This document shows, piece after piece, positions 27,101 through 36,160 of a stretch of 42,382 bases of DNA. The notes below the pieces were generated by a model, which was given only the letters and a program-made list of their open reading frames with translations, was not told where the DNA came from and did not search any database. How positions within the stretch are numbered: the stretch's first letter is position 1; every line of letters starts with the position of its first letter. The position numbers and the translations under genes are program-made. The stretch is from NCBI GenBank assembly GCA_023135155.1, contig JAGLTR010000082.1, positions 1 to 42,382 of the forward strand, read 5' to 3'. Source of the DNA: Gammaproteobacteria bacterium (GTDB lineage Bacteria; Pseudomonadota; Gammaproteobacteria; UBA9339).

Positions 27101-30100
27101 TGGTTAATCCACCAGTTATTGCGCTATAAAGCATCTGCATAAACATTGGCACGCTATTCCATATAGTTACTTTATGCTCAATAAGATATGTAAACCAGAA
27201 TGCAGGCTCTTTCATATGATGAGGATCAGGAATCACTACGGTACCACCAACAGATAACAAACCAAATATATCATAAACAGACAAATCGAAGCTTAAATCT
27301 GATAAAGCTAAAACTCTATCGTGCGGCCCAACATTAAACCTATTATTAATATCATTAATTGTATTAGCCGCACTAAGATGACTCACAGCAACCCCTTTTG
27401 GCTTGCCCGTAGATCCCGAAGTAAAAATAACATATGCAATGTCATTTAAGTTTTGTAACTTTTTTAACCGATAATCATAACTTTTCTCAGAAAGGCACAC
27501 TTTCTCAATCGCAACAGTCTTTAGCTTTTCTAACTCATCAGAATTAGCATAAGTCTGCAATACTTCTTCTTGGCTAATAACCATCTGAACTTCACTTTGT
27601 TGCAACACCGTACTAATACGTTTTTTTGGCCACTTAGTATTTAATGGCAAATAAGAGAATCCACTAATTAATATTCCCAAACACGCGACAACTTGTTGCC
27701 ACCCCTTATGCATTAATACCGCAATTAAGCTATCGGGGCCAACGTCTGTATTATCTAAAAAACTCGCTACGGCACAAGCATATTTATATATTCTCGCATA
27801 TGTATATTTCTCTTGCGCAGTAATAATTGCAATATGAGTTGGATAGCGACTAGCCATTTCAATAAACTTCTCATGCAAACCAAGAGTAGGCAAAGGTATA
27901 GATAGTGAATTTGCAGAAGATAGATAGTTGCCAGTCAGATCACATAAAATATCGGGCATTTTCTCTGTCCAGCTACTGCTAGACAAATATTTAATTAGTC
28001 GACAATATGCTGCATGCATATCTTGAATCATATTTCCGGGAAACAATCCAGAAACGTAATCCCATTCAACCGCCAAACAATTGCCCTGCATATATACTTT
28101 GTTATCAAGCCAAATCTGGGGCGTTTGCGTTATACTGTAAGCAATCTTCACAAACTGATCTGTTAGAAACAACGTCTGCATATCAAAATCAATACCTAAT
28201 AAACTCGTAAAAACAACAGGCGCTACCATGCTAGCAACCATATTGTGCTGCTTAGCCAATTCGCGTAAAACCTCAACCCCACTAAACAAATTATGAGCCA
28301 AATCTTCCCACAAAACACTCTGTAGCTTAGCTGTATTCTGCAAGAACGAGCTATTTGCAACATACTGATGCTCACCACCAAAGGCACTTACTGTCAACGA
28401 AGAATAATCACCGATAATTGTGTCCACACCCTTATGCAGCGGCGGCCTATTGAACAAAGGAAGGACTATCAAAAATTCAGGATTAGAGCTCCACCTTCTT
28501 AATACAATAACAAACGCTGATAACAACACGCTAGATAGTGTTAACTTATGTTGTTCGGCTTGTTTTTGTAGCGCACTCCAATCTTGTTCATCAATTATTT
28601 GCTGACATCTTCGAAATTTAGTTTTTTTAATTACAGCAGGAGACATTTGAAACGATAATTGCGGCCCCAAAGGAAGGTTATCAATACGCTTCATCCAATA
28701 AGCTCTATCTCGCAGATACTGATCACCCTGCTTTTGCTTCTTTAGCGCAATAACACAATCTCTAAAACTTATATTAGGCAAAGAATATGGCAAACACGCA
28801 TAGCGGTATAATTGCTCCCAGCTATTAAAGAAAATCTGAATACTGTGCGCATCAAATACTAAAGCATCTAGACTTATAAATAACCGAAAAAGATTGACAG
28901 CAGTTTTTACCACCCTAATCTCAAATAACGGCCCCTTTTTAGAATTCAAAACTTGATGTGATAACTCCCTCCTCCATTTAGCTAGAAAATCAAGCTTTTT
29001 GGTTCCACAAACACCCGCAATATTCATAAATTTTATTTTATAATATGGTGTTTTTTTTAATATTACCTGCTTTCCTTCCTCCAAAAAAACAGCTCGCAGC
29101 ATAGCCTGATAACCAATCAATCTATTCAGAGCCGCTTCCAACCGCTCTATTTGTAAATTACGATAATCAACTTCGAAATAAACATGAGTAGAAACACTAC
29201 CCAAATCAAGAACACCTTGCCTACCAAACCAATAAGAATACTGCATATCAGTTAATTCAAATGGTTCATATTGCGAATCATGAGCAATTTCAACACAAGC
29301 TTCGCCCATACTCTTTGAACAGCTATTAATAACCTTACTCAAACGACTAACAGTTGGATGCTCAAGCAACTGATACAAGCTCATTTTGACAGAATAGTGC
29401 TTACTAACTAGGGAAATCAAATGCATAGCCAACAGTGAGTTGCCGCCAAGCTCAAAAAAATTATCATGTACACCTATTTGATCATCCCTCAATACGTGCT
29501 GCCATAGCTGTAACATTAGACTTTCATCGGTATTACAAGGCAAATCAGAAATATTATTATTAATAGATAATCCTATACTCCTTAATTTATCAAAATCTGT
29601 TTTGCCGTTTACGGTTAATGGAATCTCATGCACCGCTACCAACCTTGCTGGCATCATATATAATGGCAATCTCTCCTTCAAAAAGCTCCTGATGGCATCT
29701 TCACCAATCCTGCCATCACATTTATTACGTAAGACATAATAAACATTTATGTGACTTTTATTGCCATTATGAACATAATCAGTCACACATTGCTTGATCG
29801 GGAAATATTTAGTCAATGTCGAACTAATTTCATCTAACTCAATTCTATAACCCCTCAGTTTAATCTGACCATCATATCTCCCAATATATTCGATATTTCC
29901 ATCTGATAACCACTTTACAACATCCCCGGTCTTATACATCTTTCCAACACAAGTATTTTTCATATGAATATTTTGTTTATTTACAAAAAACGGATCTGGC
30001 AAGAATTTCTCAACAGATAGCTGCGGCCTGTTTAAATATCCACTGGCCAAACCTGCGCCTCCGACGTAGAGCTCTCCAGTTATCCCAACAGGAACAGGCT

Positions 30101-32528
30101 GTCTAAACTTATTTAAAATGTAAACATATATCCCAGGCAAGGGCCTGCCAACAATATTACAACTATCATCCAGAATATTGGCATGAGATATTCTATGAAA
30201 TGTGGTGTGCACGGTAGTTTCAGTGATACCATACATATTAATCAACTCGGGGGTGATCAAGCCATAAACTTCAATCCACGGCTTAATATGGCGAGTAGAT
30301 AGTTTTTCACCCCCGAAGACAATATACCGCAACTGCAAGTTGTTTTTTCTCGGAAAATCTCTTGCATAACTACATAACTGAAAAAACATTCCAGGCGTCT
30401 GATTGAGAATCGTTACTTTTTCGTCTACCAATAATTTGTAAAACTTTTCTGGTGACTGTCTCACAACATCTGAAACAATGACTAATTTACCGCCAAAAGC
30501 TAAGGCTCCAAAAATCTCCCAGACTGAGAAATCGAACGCAACAGAATGAAAAAAAGCCCAAACATCACCGGAAGAAATATGCAGCAAATCCTCAGCTGAT
30601 CTCATGAGATTTGTAATGCTCAAGTGTCGAATCAATACACCGTTCGGCTTTCCCGTCGTACCTGATGTATAGATAATATATGCTAAGTCATCTCCTAAAA
30701 CTGAACAACACGGATTACTCTTATCTATCTCCTCAGCTGAAGCCAAACAATCCTCAAGCTTAATAACAACCAAATCATGAGCAGAAAATCTATCTGCTAA
30801 AGATGACTGGGTAAGGATAATTGATGCCTTTACGTCATTTATTATGAAACTATGCCTCTCTTCAGGATGCGTTGGATCGAGAGGAACATATGCATAGCCT
30901 GCTTTTAAAATGGCCAAAATACCAATAATTAGATCAATTGATCGATCTATACATATAGGCACCAAAGCTTTTGCTTTTAACCCCAATGCTATCAGTTTAT
31001 TGGCCAGAATATTGGCCTGAACATTTAGTTCACCATACGACAGGACTTTGTGTCCACAAACAACAGCATTTTTCTGATAATATTGCGCAGCAATCTGTTC
31101 AAAGCGCTGATGAACTAAAAACTGATCCTTATGGTGCTTACATGTTTTCTGACTAGCATCATTAATATGGCTATATTGCACCAACAAAACATCTAACTCA
31201 TTTTTTGCTAAAACCGGAGTCTCAAATACGGCTCGATTATGATCTTGAAGAATCGCATCAATTATCGACATAAAATGACCAATAGTTTGGTCCATCTGAT
31301 TGGAGTTAAATAGATCATTGTTAAATATAAATTCAAGCTTTAAATCACCATTACCTAACAGATCAGATATCTGTATATGCAAATCCTCTTCTTCATACTC
31401 TTGCGTGAAATATTTTACTGTTACAGGCATTTCATCAAATTTTTGAGGAAACGTTGCCGTCTGGAAATTAAGAAAAACATTGTATATTCTATCAGGATTA
31501 CCCACATCAACAGAACAATGCTTTATTGTCTCCTTAGCCTCAGCAGCTATTTTGCCGGCAATAACTCCTACTGTATCGCTCTCATTAACCTCAATCATTA
31601 ACGGCCTAGAAACACTAAATAACCCAACAGTTTTCCATGCTTTAGAGCACAACCTATTATGATACGTACTACCAAAAACAACATTCTCTCTATTACCTAT
31701 ATAACGCAAATAAATACAGAGCACTGCAGCAAACAAGTTAAACAGGGATACGCGCATATTTCCTTTATAATTTTCTTGCGCACCCGCCAACTCCTTTAAT
31801 GCCATCAACTTGTTTTGATCAAACATAATCTCCTTAATTGTTCTTTTTGCGCATACCTGTTTATGCACCTGAGCATCACCATAAAAAGAAATAGCTGCTG
31901 CCTCACCACCTACTCTACCATCCCAAAAATGCCTATCATCCAAATAACATTGTGATTTCTTATATTCCAGCTCCTGACAAACATAAGAACTAAACTTAGG
32001 AAACTGAATAATACTATCGTTAGCATTTTTTACATGCTTATAACATTCAGATAGCTGACTCAACATGACTGGAAATGAGTTTAAATCAACAATGATATGA
32101 TGTACATTCAAAAACCACGCAAATCTTTCATCTGCGATTTTCAATAGGGCCGAGCTAAACAGACGCGACTCAAAATCAAACATCTCATTACGCTTTTCCG
32201 TAATCCACCTATCTATACTTTCTAAATCATCACTACAGTCGACATATTCTAGAAGAAAATCCTCATAATCATCCATAATATTCTGTTGCGGAACTCCGTC
32301 CTCATCCGTGATCACAGCTCTCAAAATATCATTTTCAGAAATTAAACGCCGAAACGCTGCCTGAAAACACTTAACATCAACCTTACCAGCAATAGTAAAC
32401 ACACATGATAGATTAAAAATTGGCTTTCTTGGAAATAATTGCTGCCTTAACCATATAAAAAGCTGTCCCTGCGTCAGATTAGATTTAGCCCCCATCTCAA
32501 GTAAAATATCTTGTGAGCTTATACTCAT
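24195..32528 (-). CDS. NRPS, C-A(Thr)-T-Cy-A(Cys)-Ox-T-TE
   Basis: 2777 residues. Domains by residue: C 15-450 (HHIIVDLNS at 143-151); A1 475-985 (YTSGTTGKPNG; specificity residues D666 F667 W670 N709 V737 G739 M765 V773 H774 K976, code DFWNVGMVHK, threonine); T1 with Ser1031 (LGGNS); heterocyclisation Cy 1085-1520 (DALVFDAHS 1221-1229; PQIWLD); A2 from 1550 (D1748 L1749 Y1752 N1791 L1824 S1826 L1850 I1858 W1859, K2437, code DLYNLSLIWK, cysteine); an McbC/SagB-like FMN oxidase inserted at ~2030-2390 (YPSAGGLYPVQIYLE); T2 Ser2496; thioesterase 2540-2777 with GGFCLGG (Cys2628) and His2756. The protein should take an upstream acyl chain, add Thr, condense and cyclise Cys to thiazoline, oxidise it to thiazole and release it. 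All carrier serines are present. It is followed after 9 bp by an exporter. Confidence 0.95.
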   Translation of the reverse strand: MSISSQDILLEMGAKSNLTQGQLFIWLRQQLFPRKPIFNLSCVFTIAGKVDVKCFQAAFRRLISENDILRAVITDEDGVPQQNIMDDYEDFLLEYVDCSDDLESIDRWITEKRNEMFDFESRLFSSALLKIADERFAWFLNVHHIIVDLNSFPVMLSQLSECYKHVKNANDSIIQFPKFSSYVCQELEYKKSQCYLDDRHFWDGRVGGEAAAISFYGDAQVHKQVCAKRTIKEIMFDQNKLMALKELAGAQENYKGNMRVSLFNLFAAVLCIYLRYIGNRENVVFGSTYHNRLCSKAWKTVGLFSVSRPLMIEVNESDTVGVIAGKIAAEAKETIKHCSVDVGNPDRIYNVFLNFQTATFPQKFDEMPVTVKYFTQEYEEEDLHIQISDLLGNGDLKLEFIFNNDLFNSNQMDQTIGHFMSIIDAILQDHNRAVFETPVLAKNELDVLLVQYSHINDASQKTCKHHKDQFLVHQRFEQIAAQYYQKNAVVCGHKVLSYGELNVQANILANKLIALGLKAKALVPICIDRSIDLIIGILAILKAGYAYVPLDPTHPEERHSFIINDVKASIILTQSSLADRFSAHDLVVIKLEDCLASAEEIDKSNPCCSVLGDDLAYIIYTSGTTGKPNGVLIRHLSITNLMRSAEDLLHISSGDVWAFFHSVAFDFSVWEIFGALAFGGKLVIVSDVVRQSPEKFYKLLVDEKVTILNQTPGMFFQLCSYARDFPRKNNLQLRYIVFGGEKLSTRHIKPWIEVYGLITPELINMYGITETTVHTTFHRISHANILDDSCNIVGRPLPGIYVYILNKFRQPVPVGITGELYVGGAGLASGYLNRPQLSVEKFLPDPFFVNKQNIHMKNTCVGKMYKTGDVVKWLSDGNIEYIGRYDGQIKLRGYRIELDEISSTLTKYFPIKQCVTDYVHNGNKSHINVYYVLRNKCDGRIGEDAIRSFLKERLPLYMMPARLVAVHEIPLTVNGKTDFDKLRSIGLSINNNISDLPCNTDESLMLQLWQHVLRDDQIGVHDNFFELGGNSLLAMHLISLVSKHYSVKMSLYQLLEHPTVSRLSKVINSCSKSMGEACVEIAHDSQYEPFELTDMQYSYWFGRQGVLDLGSVSTHVYFEVDYRNLQIERLEAALNRLIGYQAMLRAVFLEEGKQVILKKTPYYKIKFMNIAGVCGTKKLDFLAKWRRELSHQVLNSKKGPLFEIRVVKTAVNLFRLFISLDALVFDAHSIQIFFNSWEQLYRYACLPYSLPNISFRDCVIALKKQKQGDQYLRDRAYWMKRIDNLPLGPQLSFQMSPAVIKKTKFRRCQQIIDEQDWSALQKQAEQHKLTLSSVLLSAFVIVLRRWSSNPEFLIVLPLFNRPPLHKGVDTIIGDYSSLTVSAFGGEHQYVANSSFLQNTAKLQSVLWEDLAHNLFSGVEVLRELAKQHNMVASMVAPVVFTSLLGIDFDMQTLFLTDQFVKIAYSITQTPQIWLDNKVYMQGNCLAVEWDYVSGLFPGNMIQDMHAAYCRLIKYLSSSSWTEKMPDILCDLTGNYLSSANSLSIPLPTLGLHEKFIEMASRYPTHIAIITAQEKYTYARIYKYACAVASFLDNTDVGPDSLIAVLMHKGWQQVVACLGILISGFSYLPLNTKWPKKRISTVLQQSEVQMVISQEEVLQTYANSDELEKLKTVAIEKVCLSEKSYDYRLKKLQNLNDIAYVIFTSGSTGKPKGVAVSHLSAANTINDINNRFNVGPHDRVLALSDLSFDLSVYDIFGLLSVGGTVVIPDPHHMKEPAFWFTYLIEHKVTIWNSVPMFMQMLYSAITGGLTKALDEDALTSLKVVLLSGDWIPLDLPAKVFNTFPGVEIFSLGGATEGAIWSIIYPISSVSKKWRSIPYGKALANQSIYVLNHDLQICPYNVPGEIYIGGIGVAAGYWKDKYLTDKSFLRHPETGEYLYKTGDSGLLMADGNIELIGRTDSQVKISGYRIDIREVENAIMSIDGISDAVVTVVGERFQNKRLVAHIVTESISEMISQEEKIAFRLNNFQIRKDSLSDIKTPLSVDGRSNCKYYHRKSYRQYCKKIVGVDSILNCLLLRARGQNLTSFVGVAETIDYVLKELQAYQESAQPFPKYRYPSAGGLYPVQIYLEVGRDIGQLSKGYYYFNALTHELIKIKTSTYFFADDIVLHLIGRQEAISPMYGKYAVDFCLLEAGYIISLIKMQCENINIAIEVSSRSDVIECLKLGNNDSYIVSLSMSSKPASESLLSSGNGSVTAYALAANDVNIYLYVHHNKVSGLKAGLYILEKEALKYIGDVSFLRDNSCFFDGNRDVLNDAAIVVFFAGAKTDATLRLVGEYTQNVMELLPEYMLGGCIIGYFLGRVGVEDRIRGDILSCFTIGSISKRQLDDHGYSEARRVVGGAPYDLKQAVKKWLKENLPDYMVPDIYIVSRAIPLSSNGKINRLALSRISPSDAYKKPDINSMIPRNNIEFRLQRIWSDVLKHERCAISAKFFDVGGGSLTAVDLITRIKQEFHVDRPLVWVFSNNTIAQQAQSLVSIVSGSGKYQPIIPACGVVSENVPLVLIHPGFAGAEVYIECMSIIGESRPVYLIDSYNLNSGNPMIDSIPDLAAYYVKMLQGVVPSKAYYLGGFCLGGVIAFEIAQQLAQENIRIPNLFLLNSLQSKDRLNQMGKRLPYTFADLQKSLPQRIIDYAQSLSPAQLRHWVQSANMDVKLLANYSAKVYSGSTTLLKAQKECPDDKYNGWKPLVKKLDVMNINTDHFGIMGQESFVYMAKILDNSSG

Positions 32529-32587
32529 AAAAATAAACCTTATCTATTTATTTTTTACCTAACCCGAGAAAAGTCAGGTCATAAATT

Positions 32588-33280
32588 TTAAATGTTGAAG
32601 CGAAACGGATTAAAACCAATAGCCTGGTCATAAACATCGACTTTTTCTTCGCGCTTTAGCCATAATACAATTAACGCTCCAGGCGCAGCACAAACCAACA
32701 GAAACATCTCTTTATAGATGAACGCAGAAAAAGCTAAATCAATCATTCTTGGTGCAGATAATAGCCCACTAAATGATATCAGAGTCGCAACCAAGCTATA
32801 AATCAAACTGCCTACTGAAGATGCCCCCAAACTTCTCAGCCAATAATATCTTCCATGTAATATCTTTTTCCACTTGGTAACAATGTAAATATTGCAATAT
32901 TCACTAATAAGTATAGTAGCCAAATCGCTTATATATGCCCGAAACAACATAGGAACTATTCTGTCGTAGGCGTGCTGATATAGGGATGGCCCTGAATATG
33001 GTAACAAAACAACCACGTTGGTTAGCACCACAAATAATAACTCACATACCAGGGATATCCAGATAAGATTACGAGCCACACGATACCCATAAACTTCAGC
33101 AATAATATCACCAAAAAAATATGTTAACGGAAAAATAAAAACAGAACCTGACTCCAAGGAATGTCCAATAGAAATCAACCTATATCCCACGGTAATTGAT
33201 GCGATCATAGCAGTTAAATATAACATACAAAGAATTGTGCAATACTTATACTGAACTTTTGCCTTATGATCTATAGCCAT
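32588..33280 (-). CDS. VUT/YhhQ-family (queuosine precursor transporter family) protein, copy 1
   Basis: 230 residues with about six transmembrane helices. The family hallmark is GSVFIFPLTYFFGDIIAEVYG in helix 2, followed by the basic turn YRVARNLIW. The C terminus is KVDVYDQAIGFNPF. YhhQ transports 7-deazaguanine precursors of queuosine in E. coli (established for that protein only). It is the nearest neighbour upstream of the NRPS (59 bp) and a close paralogue of the gene at 33357-34067. Location inside a peptide-polyketide operon suggests a role in handling the product or a precursor, but this is inference. Confidence 0.88.
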   Translation of the reverse strand: MAIDHKAKVQYKYCTILCMLYLTAMIASITVGYRLISIGHSLESGSVFIFPLTYFFGDIIAEVYGYRVARNLIWISLVCELLFVVLTNVVVLLPYSGPSLYQHAYDRIVPMLFRAYISDLATILISEYCNIYIVTKWKKILHGRYYWLRSLGASSVGSLIYSLVATLISFSGLLSAPRMIDLAFSAFIYKEMFLLVCAAPGALIVLWLKREEKVDVYDQAIGFNPFRFNI

Positions 33281-33356
33281 ACTTTCTATCCTTCATCGTT
33301 TTTCAATGCACAACCATCATAAGCACACATCTAATTAAATAAACATTAATGCCCTA

Positions 33357-34067
33357 TCATGCTTCGCTTATTTCACGCGCAAAAGGGTTAAAGTTTGTAT
33401 GATAATCATAAGCATCAACCCTCTCTGCTTTCTTCAAAAAAAGCACTATCAAAACGCCCACAGGAGTAATTAAAACAAAAATGACTTCTTTAATTAGGTA
33501 ACAAGACAGCATCAACTTAACCATCTGCGTAACGGTTAAAATGCCGGCAAAAGAAATTATCGTTGCTGAAATACTATAAACAAAAGCCCCTATAGCCGCA
33601 GCACCCAAACTTCTAAGCCAATAAAATCTACCCGACAACAAGATTTTCCACTTTGTAACGCAATATACATTTAAGAACTCACTAATTAGAGTGCTCACAA
33701 CATTAACAAGTAAAACTCGCATAAATAAAGGAACCAATTGCGCGTACGCTGCCTGATGAAACGGACTACCATGATAAGGCAATAGATCAACAAGATTTGC
33801 TGTAATAGCAAAGACTGCCTCGCATACCAATGAAGTCCAAATCAAGTTTTTAGCAACTTTGTACCCATATACCTCAGCAACAATATCCCCAAAAAAATAT
33901 GTGAATGGAAAAATAAAAATCGAACCTGTTTCCAGGGTAGGCCCTATAGCAATCATTCGATAGCCCATGACCACTGATCCAATCAATGCCGTCACATACA
34001 TACAGCAGAAGAATACACAATATTTATATCTCATCCGAACGTTTGTTGTGACATGCATAACAGTCAT
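33357..34067 (-). CDS. VUT/YhhQ-family protein, copy 2
   Basis: 236 residues, six-helix pattern as in copy 1, with GSIFIFPFTYFFGDIVAEVYG, YKVAKNLIW and the C-terminal RVDAYDYHTNFNPF. Copies 1 and 2 share long stretches (ISEF/ISEY, SGRFYWLRSLGAAAIGAFVYS against HGRYYWLRSLGASSVGSLIYS), so they arose by tandem duplication. It lies 76 bp upstream of copy 1 and 25 bp downstream of the methyltransferase. Met1 or Met4 could be the start. No degraded residues are obvious. Confidence 0.88.
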   Translation of the reverse strand: MTVMHVTTNVRMRYKYCVFFCCMYVTALIGSVVMGYRMIAIGPTLETGSIFIFPFTYFFGDIVAEVYGYKVAKNLIWTSLVCEAVFAITANLVDLLPYHGSPFHQAAYAQLVPLFMRVLLVNVVSTLISEFLNVYCVTKWKILLSGRFYWLRSLGAAAIGAFVYSISATIISFAGILTVTQMVKLMLSCYLIKEVIFVLITPVGVLIVLFLKKAERVDAYDYHTNFNPFAREISEA

Positions 34068-34092
34068 CCACTATTAATAAATTTTATACCAC

Positions 34093-34917
34093 CTAGCAAC
34101 GCAAACCATAAACTTGATGTTGTTTAGAAGCGCCAAAACACGTCTCAGGATCACAAGCGTAACTCTCTAACTGCTGCACAACCGTATTTATTTCTTCACG
34201 AGTTGCTATTCTATATCTCTCATATTTCCCAGCAGCCTCTGTAGCAAACATAGCCAGCATCCGCTTCATGGGAGAAGGCTCTCTAATTACAGGTTGAAAC
34301 GTTGTTTCCACTATAGAACAGCACTTAAGAGCCTCTAACATACCGCACAATTCCTTACCTAGCTCAAAATTTATACCCACTTGTTCACAATAACTAAGCT
34401 GCCATTGAATTAAGCTTCTAATGGCTTCTGAGGGCGGAGTCGAGAAAAAATCAGACCAGTGCGGCTCCTCACATGCCAAAACACCACCCTTCAACAAAGC
34501 ATCGTACATAGCCTTTAAAGCCGACATCGGCTCTTTAAGATGAATCAATAAGAAACGACTACATACAAAATCAAATTTCCCAAGATCGGCAATATCACCT
34601 GCATCTCTAACCAAAAACGAAATATTACTTATTTGATGCGCCTCGGCATTGAGTCTCGCCTCCTCTATCTGTTTTTCGCTAATATCAATAGCCGCCACTT
34701 GTCCCTCTGAACCAACAACACGAGCAATATCAATAGATGTATTACCAATTCCACACCCTACATCTAACGCCCGCATCCCAGCCTTTAGTCCGGCTTTGCG
34801 ATAAAATGACAAAGTAGAATCCCCACATAACTGATGTAAGAGATCAAGCCTAGCCTTAGCCTCTCTACCCTCAGTCAACACATAAGATGAATCTTTAACT
34901 TGCTTATCTTTACACAT
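34093..34917 (-). CDS. SAM-dependent methyltransferase in the biosynthetic cluster
   Basis: About 274 residues starting MCKDKQVKD at ATG 34917, which has gaggag 11 nt upstream; a GTG four codons earlier sits too close to that site. Motif I is ALDVGCGIGNTSIDIA (~49-64), the acidic motif II is in VAAIDISEKQIEEA, then VRDAGDIADLGKFDFVCSRFLL. The C-terminal half is helical, as in ubiquinone/menaquinone-type and natural-product methyltransferases. Position in the operon makes it a probable tailoring enzyme (N-, O- or C-methylation cannot be told). It is the first gene after the interrupted segment 34930-36158, so it may depend on a promoter there; I saw none I trust. Confidence 0.85.
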   Translation of the reverse strand: MCKDKQVKDSSYVLTEGREAKARLDLLHQLCGDSTLSFYRKAGLKAGMRALDVGCGIGNTSIDIARVVGSEGQVAAIDISEKQIEEARLNAEAHQISNISFLVRDAGDIADLGKFDFVCSRFLLIHLKEPMSALKAMYDALLKGGVLACEEPHWSDFFSTPPSEAIRSLIQWQLSYCEQVGINFELGKELCGMLEALKCCSIVETTFQPVIREPSPMKRMLAMFATEAAGKYERYRIATREEINTVVQQLESYACDPETCFGASKQHQVYGLRC

Positions 34918-35129
34918 AGCACACCACACTCCTCAATATCATACAACGCTAATACTTCCTAATAAACTCGAACAACATTAAAAGACGGTCATTTTAATGA
35001 TATTATGAATATTGCTCAACCTAATTGTTACTTCGACTATAGCGCTGCATTTGACGCAACTCCTATTAATCACATTGTAACTGAAAATCCCAAACACTGG
35101 TATCATACAAGCTCCCCAGTAAAGATCAG

Positions 35130-35627
35130 GTGAAAATAGCATGTATCGATTTGAGTAAAGCGTCGGGCTATAATAAAAAAGTATTTTTCTCACGCCAAAA
35201 TAGCAGCTGACCTCTTCCATGTCATTCGATTATTAAATCATCTTACATTAAAACCATATCAATCCATTGATCCTGAGATCAAATATCAACGCGGCTCATT
35301 GTCCGCCTTCAGAACCAATCCAGACAACCTGAGTTCATCACAGCAAAGAAGACTGCATCGCTTATTAATGCAGAGCGAAATAGTGTCGTCGCTTACTTAC
35401 GGCACTTTTACAGGCTATCGATAAATTAAAAAACAGTCGATTCCAACACTTCGTTACGTTAGGAAAAACACTCTATTATTGGCGCGAAGAAATTGTGCGT
35501 ATGTGACGATTCACAAAACATAACGGCATTACCGAAGGCTTTTACCGCAAGATGAAACTTATTCAACGGCGCGCTTATGCGCTTGCGTAGTTTTAACAAC
35601 TTTAGAGGGAGAGCATTATGTTCTTAA
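35130..35627 (+). pseudogene. ISL3-family transposase remnant
   Basis: Plus-strand fragments in shifting frames match the C-terminal part of ISL3-type DDE transposases: CIDLSKASGYNKK, then AKIAADLFHVIRLLN (from about 35188), RTNPDNLSSSQQRRL, LQAIDKLKNSRFQHF, and finally RFTKHNGITEGFYRKMKLIQRR with RSFNNFRG in another frame. Frames change near 35180, 35402 and 35592, and TGA at 35504-35506 interrupts the last conserved block. The N-terminal half is missing. No terminal repeats were found. The stretch 34930-35129 before it shows nothing I recognise. Confidence 0.75.
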
Positions 35628-35720
35628 TTCGCGCCCACTTATTGGGGAAAGACCCAAATTTTGTGTGAGATAACTAATAAACTAATCTAGTCCACCTACG
35701 CACTTCGTGCTTCGGCGCGA

Positions 35721-35815
35721 CAGTCTTCGCTTAGGGGAATTTAAAAAACTGAGAACTTAACAGCCGGCTTGCCGAGTCGTAGCTTTGTGAGCGAGAACAA
35801 ACAAAGCGAAGACTG
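35721..35815. repeat. 12-bp inverted repeat beside the tRNA fragment
   Basis: cagtcttcgctt (35721-35732) and aagcgaagactg (35804-35815) are perfect inverted copies separated by 71 bp. The right copy ends 2 bp before the tRNA-like fragment. It could be a relic of a mobile-element end or an attachment-site arm. Confidence 0.5.
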
Positions 35816-35817
35816 GA

Positions 35818-35860
35818 GCTGGCGATGGGACTTGAACCCGCAACCTGCTGATTACAAATC
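35818..35860 (-). pseudogene. 3' half of a tRNA-Thr(UGU) gene
   Basis: On the minus strand it contains an anticodon loop TTTGTAA (anticodon UGU) with its 3' stem strand TCAGC, a variable loop, the T-loop GTTCAAGT and the 3' acceptor strand CGCCAGC. The 5' side of the anticodon stem reads CCGGA instead of the expected GCTGA, and the D arm and 5' acceptor strand are absent. Two T-stem pairs are mismatched. So this is a fragment, not a working tRNA. Such 3' fragments are typical leftovers of tRNA-site integration. Confidence 0.7.
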
Positions 35861-35891
35861 CGGCTGGCAAAAGCTAGCCGATTGTTTTTAT
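35861..35891 (+). terminator. Possible intrinsic terminator
   Basis: cggctggc and gctagccg (35861-35868 and 35873-35880) pair with one G-U, around an aaaa loop, and are followed by attgttttta. It may end plus-strand transcription of the IS remnant. The stretch 35892-36022 shows nothing else. Confidence 0.35.
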
Positions 35892-36022
35892 TGAAATTTT
35901 AACGAGGCATTCCGCTGCAAAATCCCTACGAATCATAACAAATCACTACTAATCCCCACAACAAATGTTAAATAGCCGGAATGTTATGAATGTCACATCT
36001 AACAAAATTCCTTTATAGCAAT

Positions 36023-36160
36023 CAATCAGCATTACTCAATATAAATGGATTGATATTTGCACAATAGTCGTAAACATCTAATCATTCTTTTTTCTTTAGA
36101 AAAAGAAGACACAGCGGTCCCTCTGCCAATAATAGGATAAATAATGCGCACAAACATATC
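36023..36160 (-). pseudogene. C-terminal remnant of a fourth VUT/YhhQ gene
   Basis: Read on the minus strand, the last helix and tail of the family are visible: ALFILLLAEGPLCLLFLKKKE, then an in-frame TGA (36084-36082), then LDVYDYCANINPFIL. This aligns with LFLKKAERVDAYDYHTNFNPF of copy 2 and VFLKKREGVDAYDNNIKFNPF of copy 3. Everything before the last helix is lost, replaced by the end of the MFS gene on one side. It marks a fourth member of the family in this cluster, destroyed together with the IS insertion zone. Confidence 0.75.

Noticed and set aside
32557-32579. Hairpin between VUT copy 1 and the NRPS as an attenuator
   Set aside because: A 7-bp stem with one G-U pair exists, but on the transcribed strand it is followed by an A-run, not a U-run, and no leader or alternative fold was seen.
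34978-35220. Minus-strand 80-codon frame
   Set aside because: It overlaps, on the opposite strand, the start of the ISL3 transposase remnant, which has recognisable motifs; no family resemblance or start signal was seen.
35818-35880. Functional tRNA-Thr gene
   Set aside because: Only the 3' half is present; the 5' anticodon stem strand does not pair and the D arm and 5' acceptor strand are missing.
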